Assembly: GCA_046728115.1 (NCBI GenBank)
Contig: JBKPDW010000510.1
Location: 1 to 5,761 of the forward strand
From: CAVSWN01 sp046728115
GTDB lineage: Bacteria; Acidobacteriota; Vicinamibacteria; Vicinamibacterales; CAVVIG01
Direction: 5' to 3'
Length of the DNA: 5,761 nt
Under the pieces are notes generated by a model. That model ran no database searches and was not told the origin of the DNA. It was given only the letters and a program-made list of their open reading frames with translations. The translations under genes and the position numbers were made by a program. Positions 5,685 through 5,761 of this stretch are shown here, piece by piece. The number at the start of each line of letters is the position of its first letter. Within the stretch, counting starts at the first letter, position 1.

Positions 5685-5761
5685 CTACGTCAGCGGAAGT
5701 TCTCCACCAGCATCAGATCCGACCCTGTCGCAGTCATCTTGGTGTACGCGAGCCAGTGATC

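Noticed and set aside
4818..5761. A CRISPR array or novel defence system in the gene-poor right end
   Set aside because: There are no regular direct repeats and no intact effector gene; only the integrase and PIN relics can be supported.

Overview
The window is GC-rich and gene-dense. Its content is a GlxA-type regulator, DUF6010, a signal-peptide GH51 glycosidase paired with an enolase-superfamily enzyme, and decayed integrase and PIN remnants. That mix suits a soil or plant-litter bacterium. The Ala/Gly/Pro-rich inserts and the integrase style recall Acidobacteria, but this assignment is an impression and cannot be proven here.

Layout. (1) At 1-511 on the minus strand is the DJ-1/PfpI half of a GlxA-type AraC-family regulator, cut by the window edge. 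Diverging from it after a 47-base gap is a small DUF6010 membrane protein (559-984, plus). (2) At 1113-4414 on the minus strand is a two-gene carbohydrate unit. An enolase-superfamily (mandelate racemase / galactonate dehydratase-like) enzyme comes first. It is followed after 8 bases by a secreted GH51 alpha-L-arabinofuranosidase. Together they suggest release of arabinose from plant polymers alongside dehydration of a sugar acid. (3) A tRNA-Ser(GGA) lies at 4728-4817 on the minus strand. (4) From 4818 to the end is a gene-poor stretch. It holds a decayed tyrosine recombinase (about 5182-5485, plus) and a fragment of a PIN-domain toxin (about 5541-5684, minus), the wreckage of an old mobile or accessory region.

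The most notable observation is at the 5' end of the enolase-superfamily gene. The minus-strand frame matches the family only from TDAGITGIG onward (4306 downward). The missing N-terminal piece (KVTRIRIFYPPN ... NMVVLVD) lies next to it but on the plus strand, at 4395-4487. Flipping about 181 bases (about 4307-4487) rejoins the two pieces in frame. So this gene carries a small internal inversion: either a real rearrangement that breaks or alters the gene, or an assembly error.

No CRISPR array, rRNA, intact insertion sequence or convincing new defence system was found.
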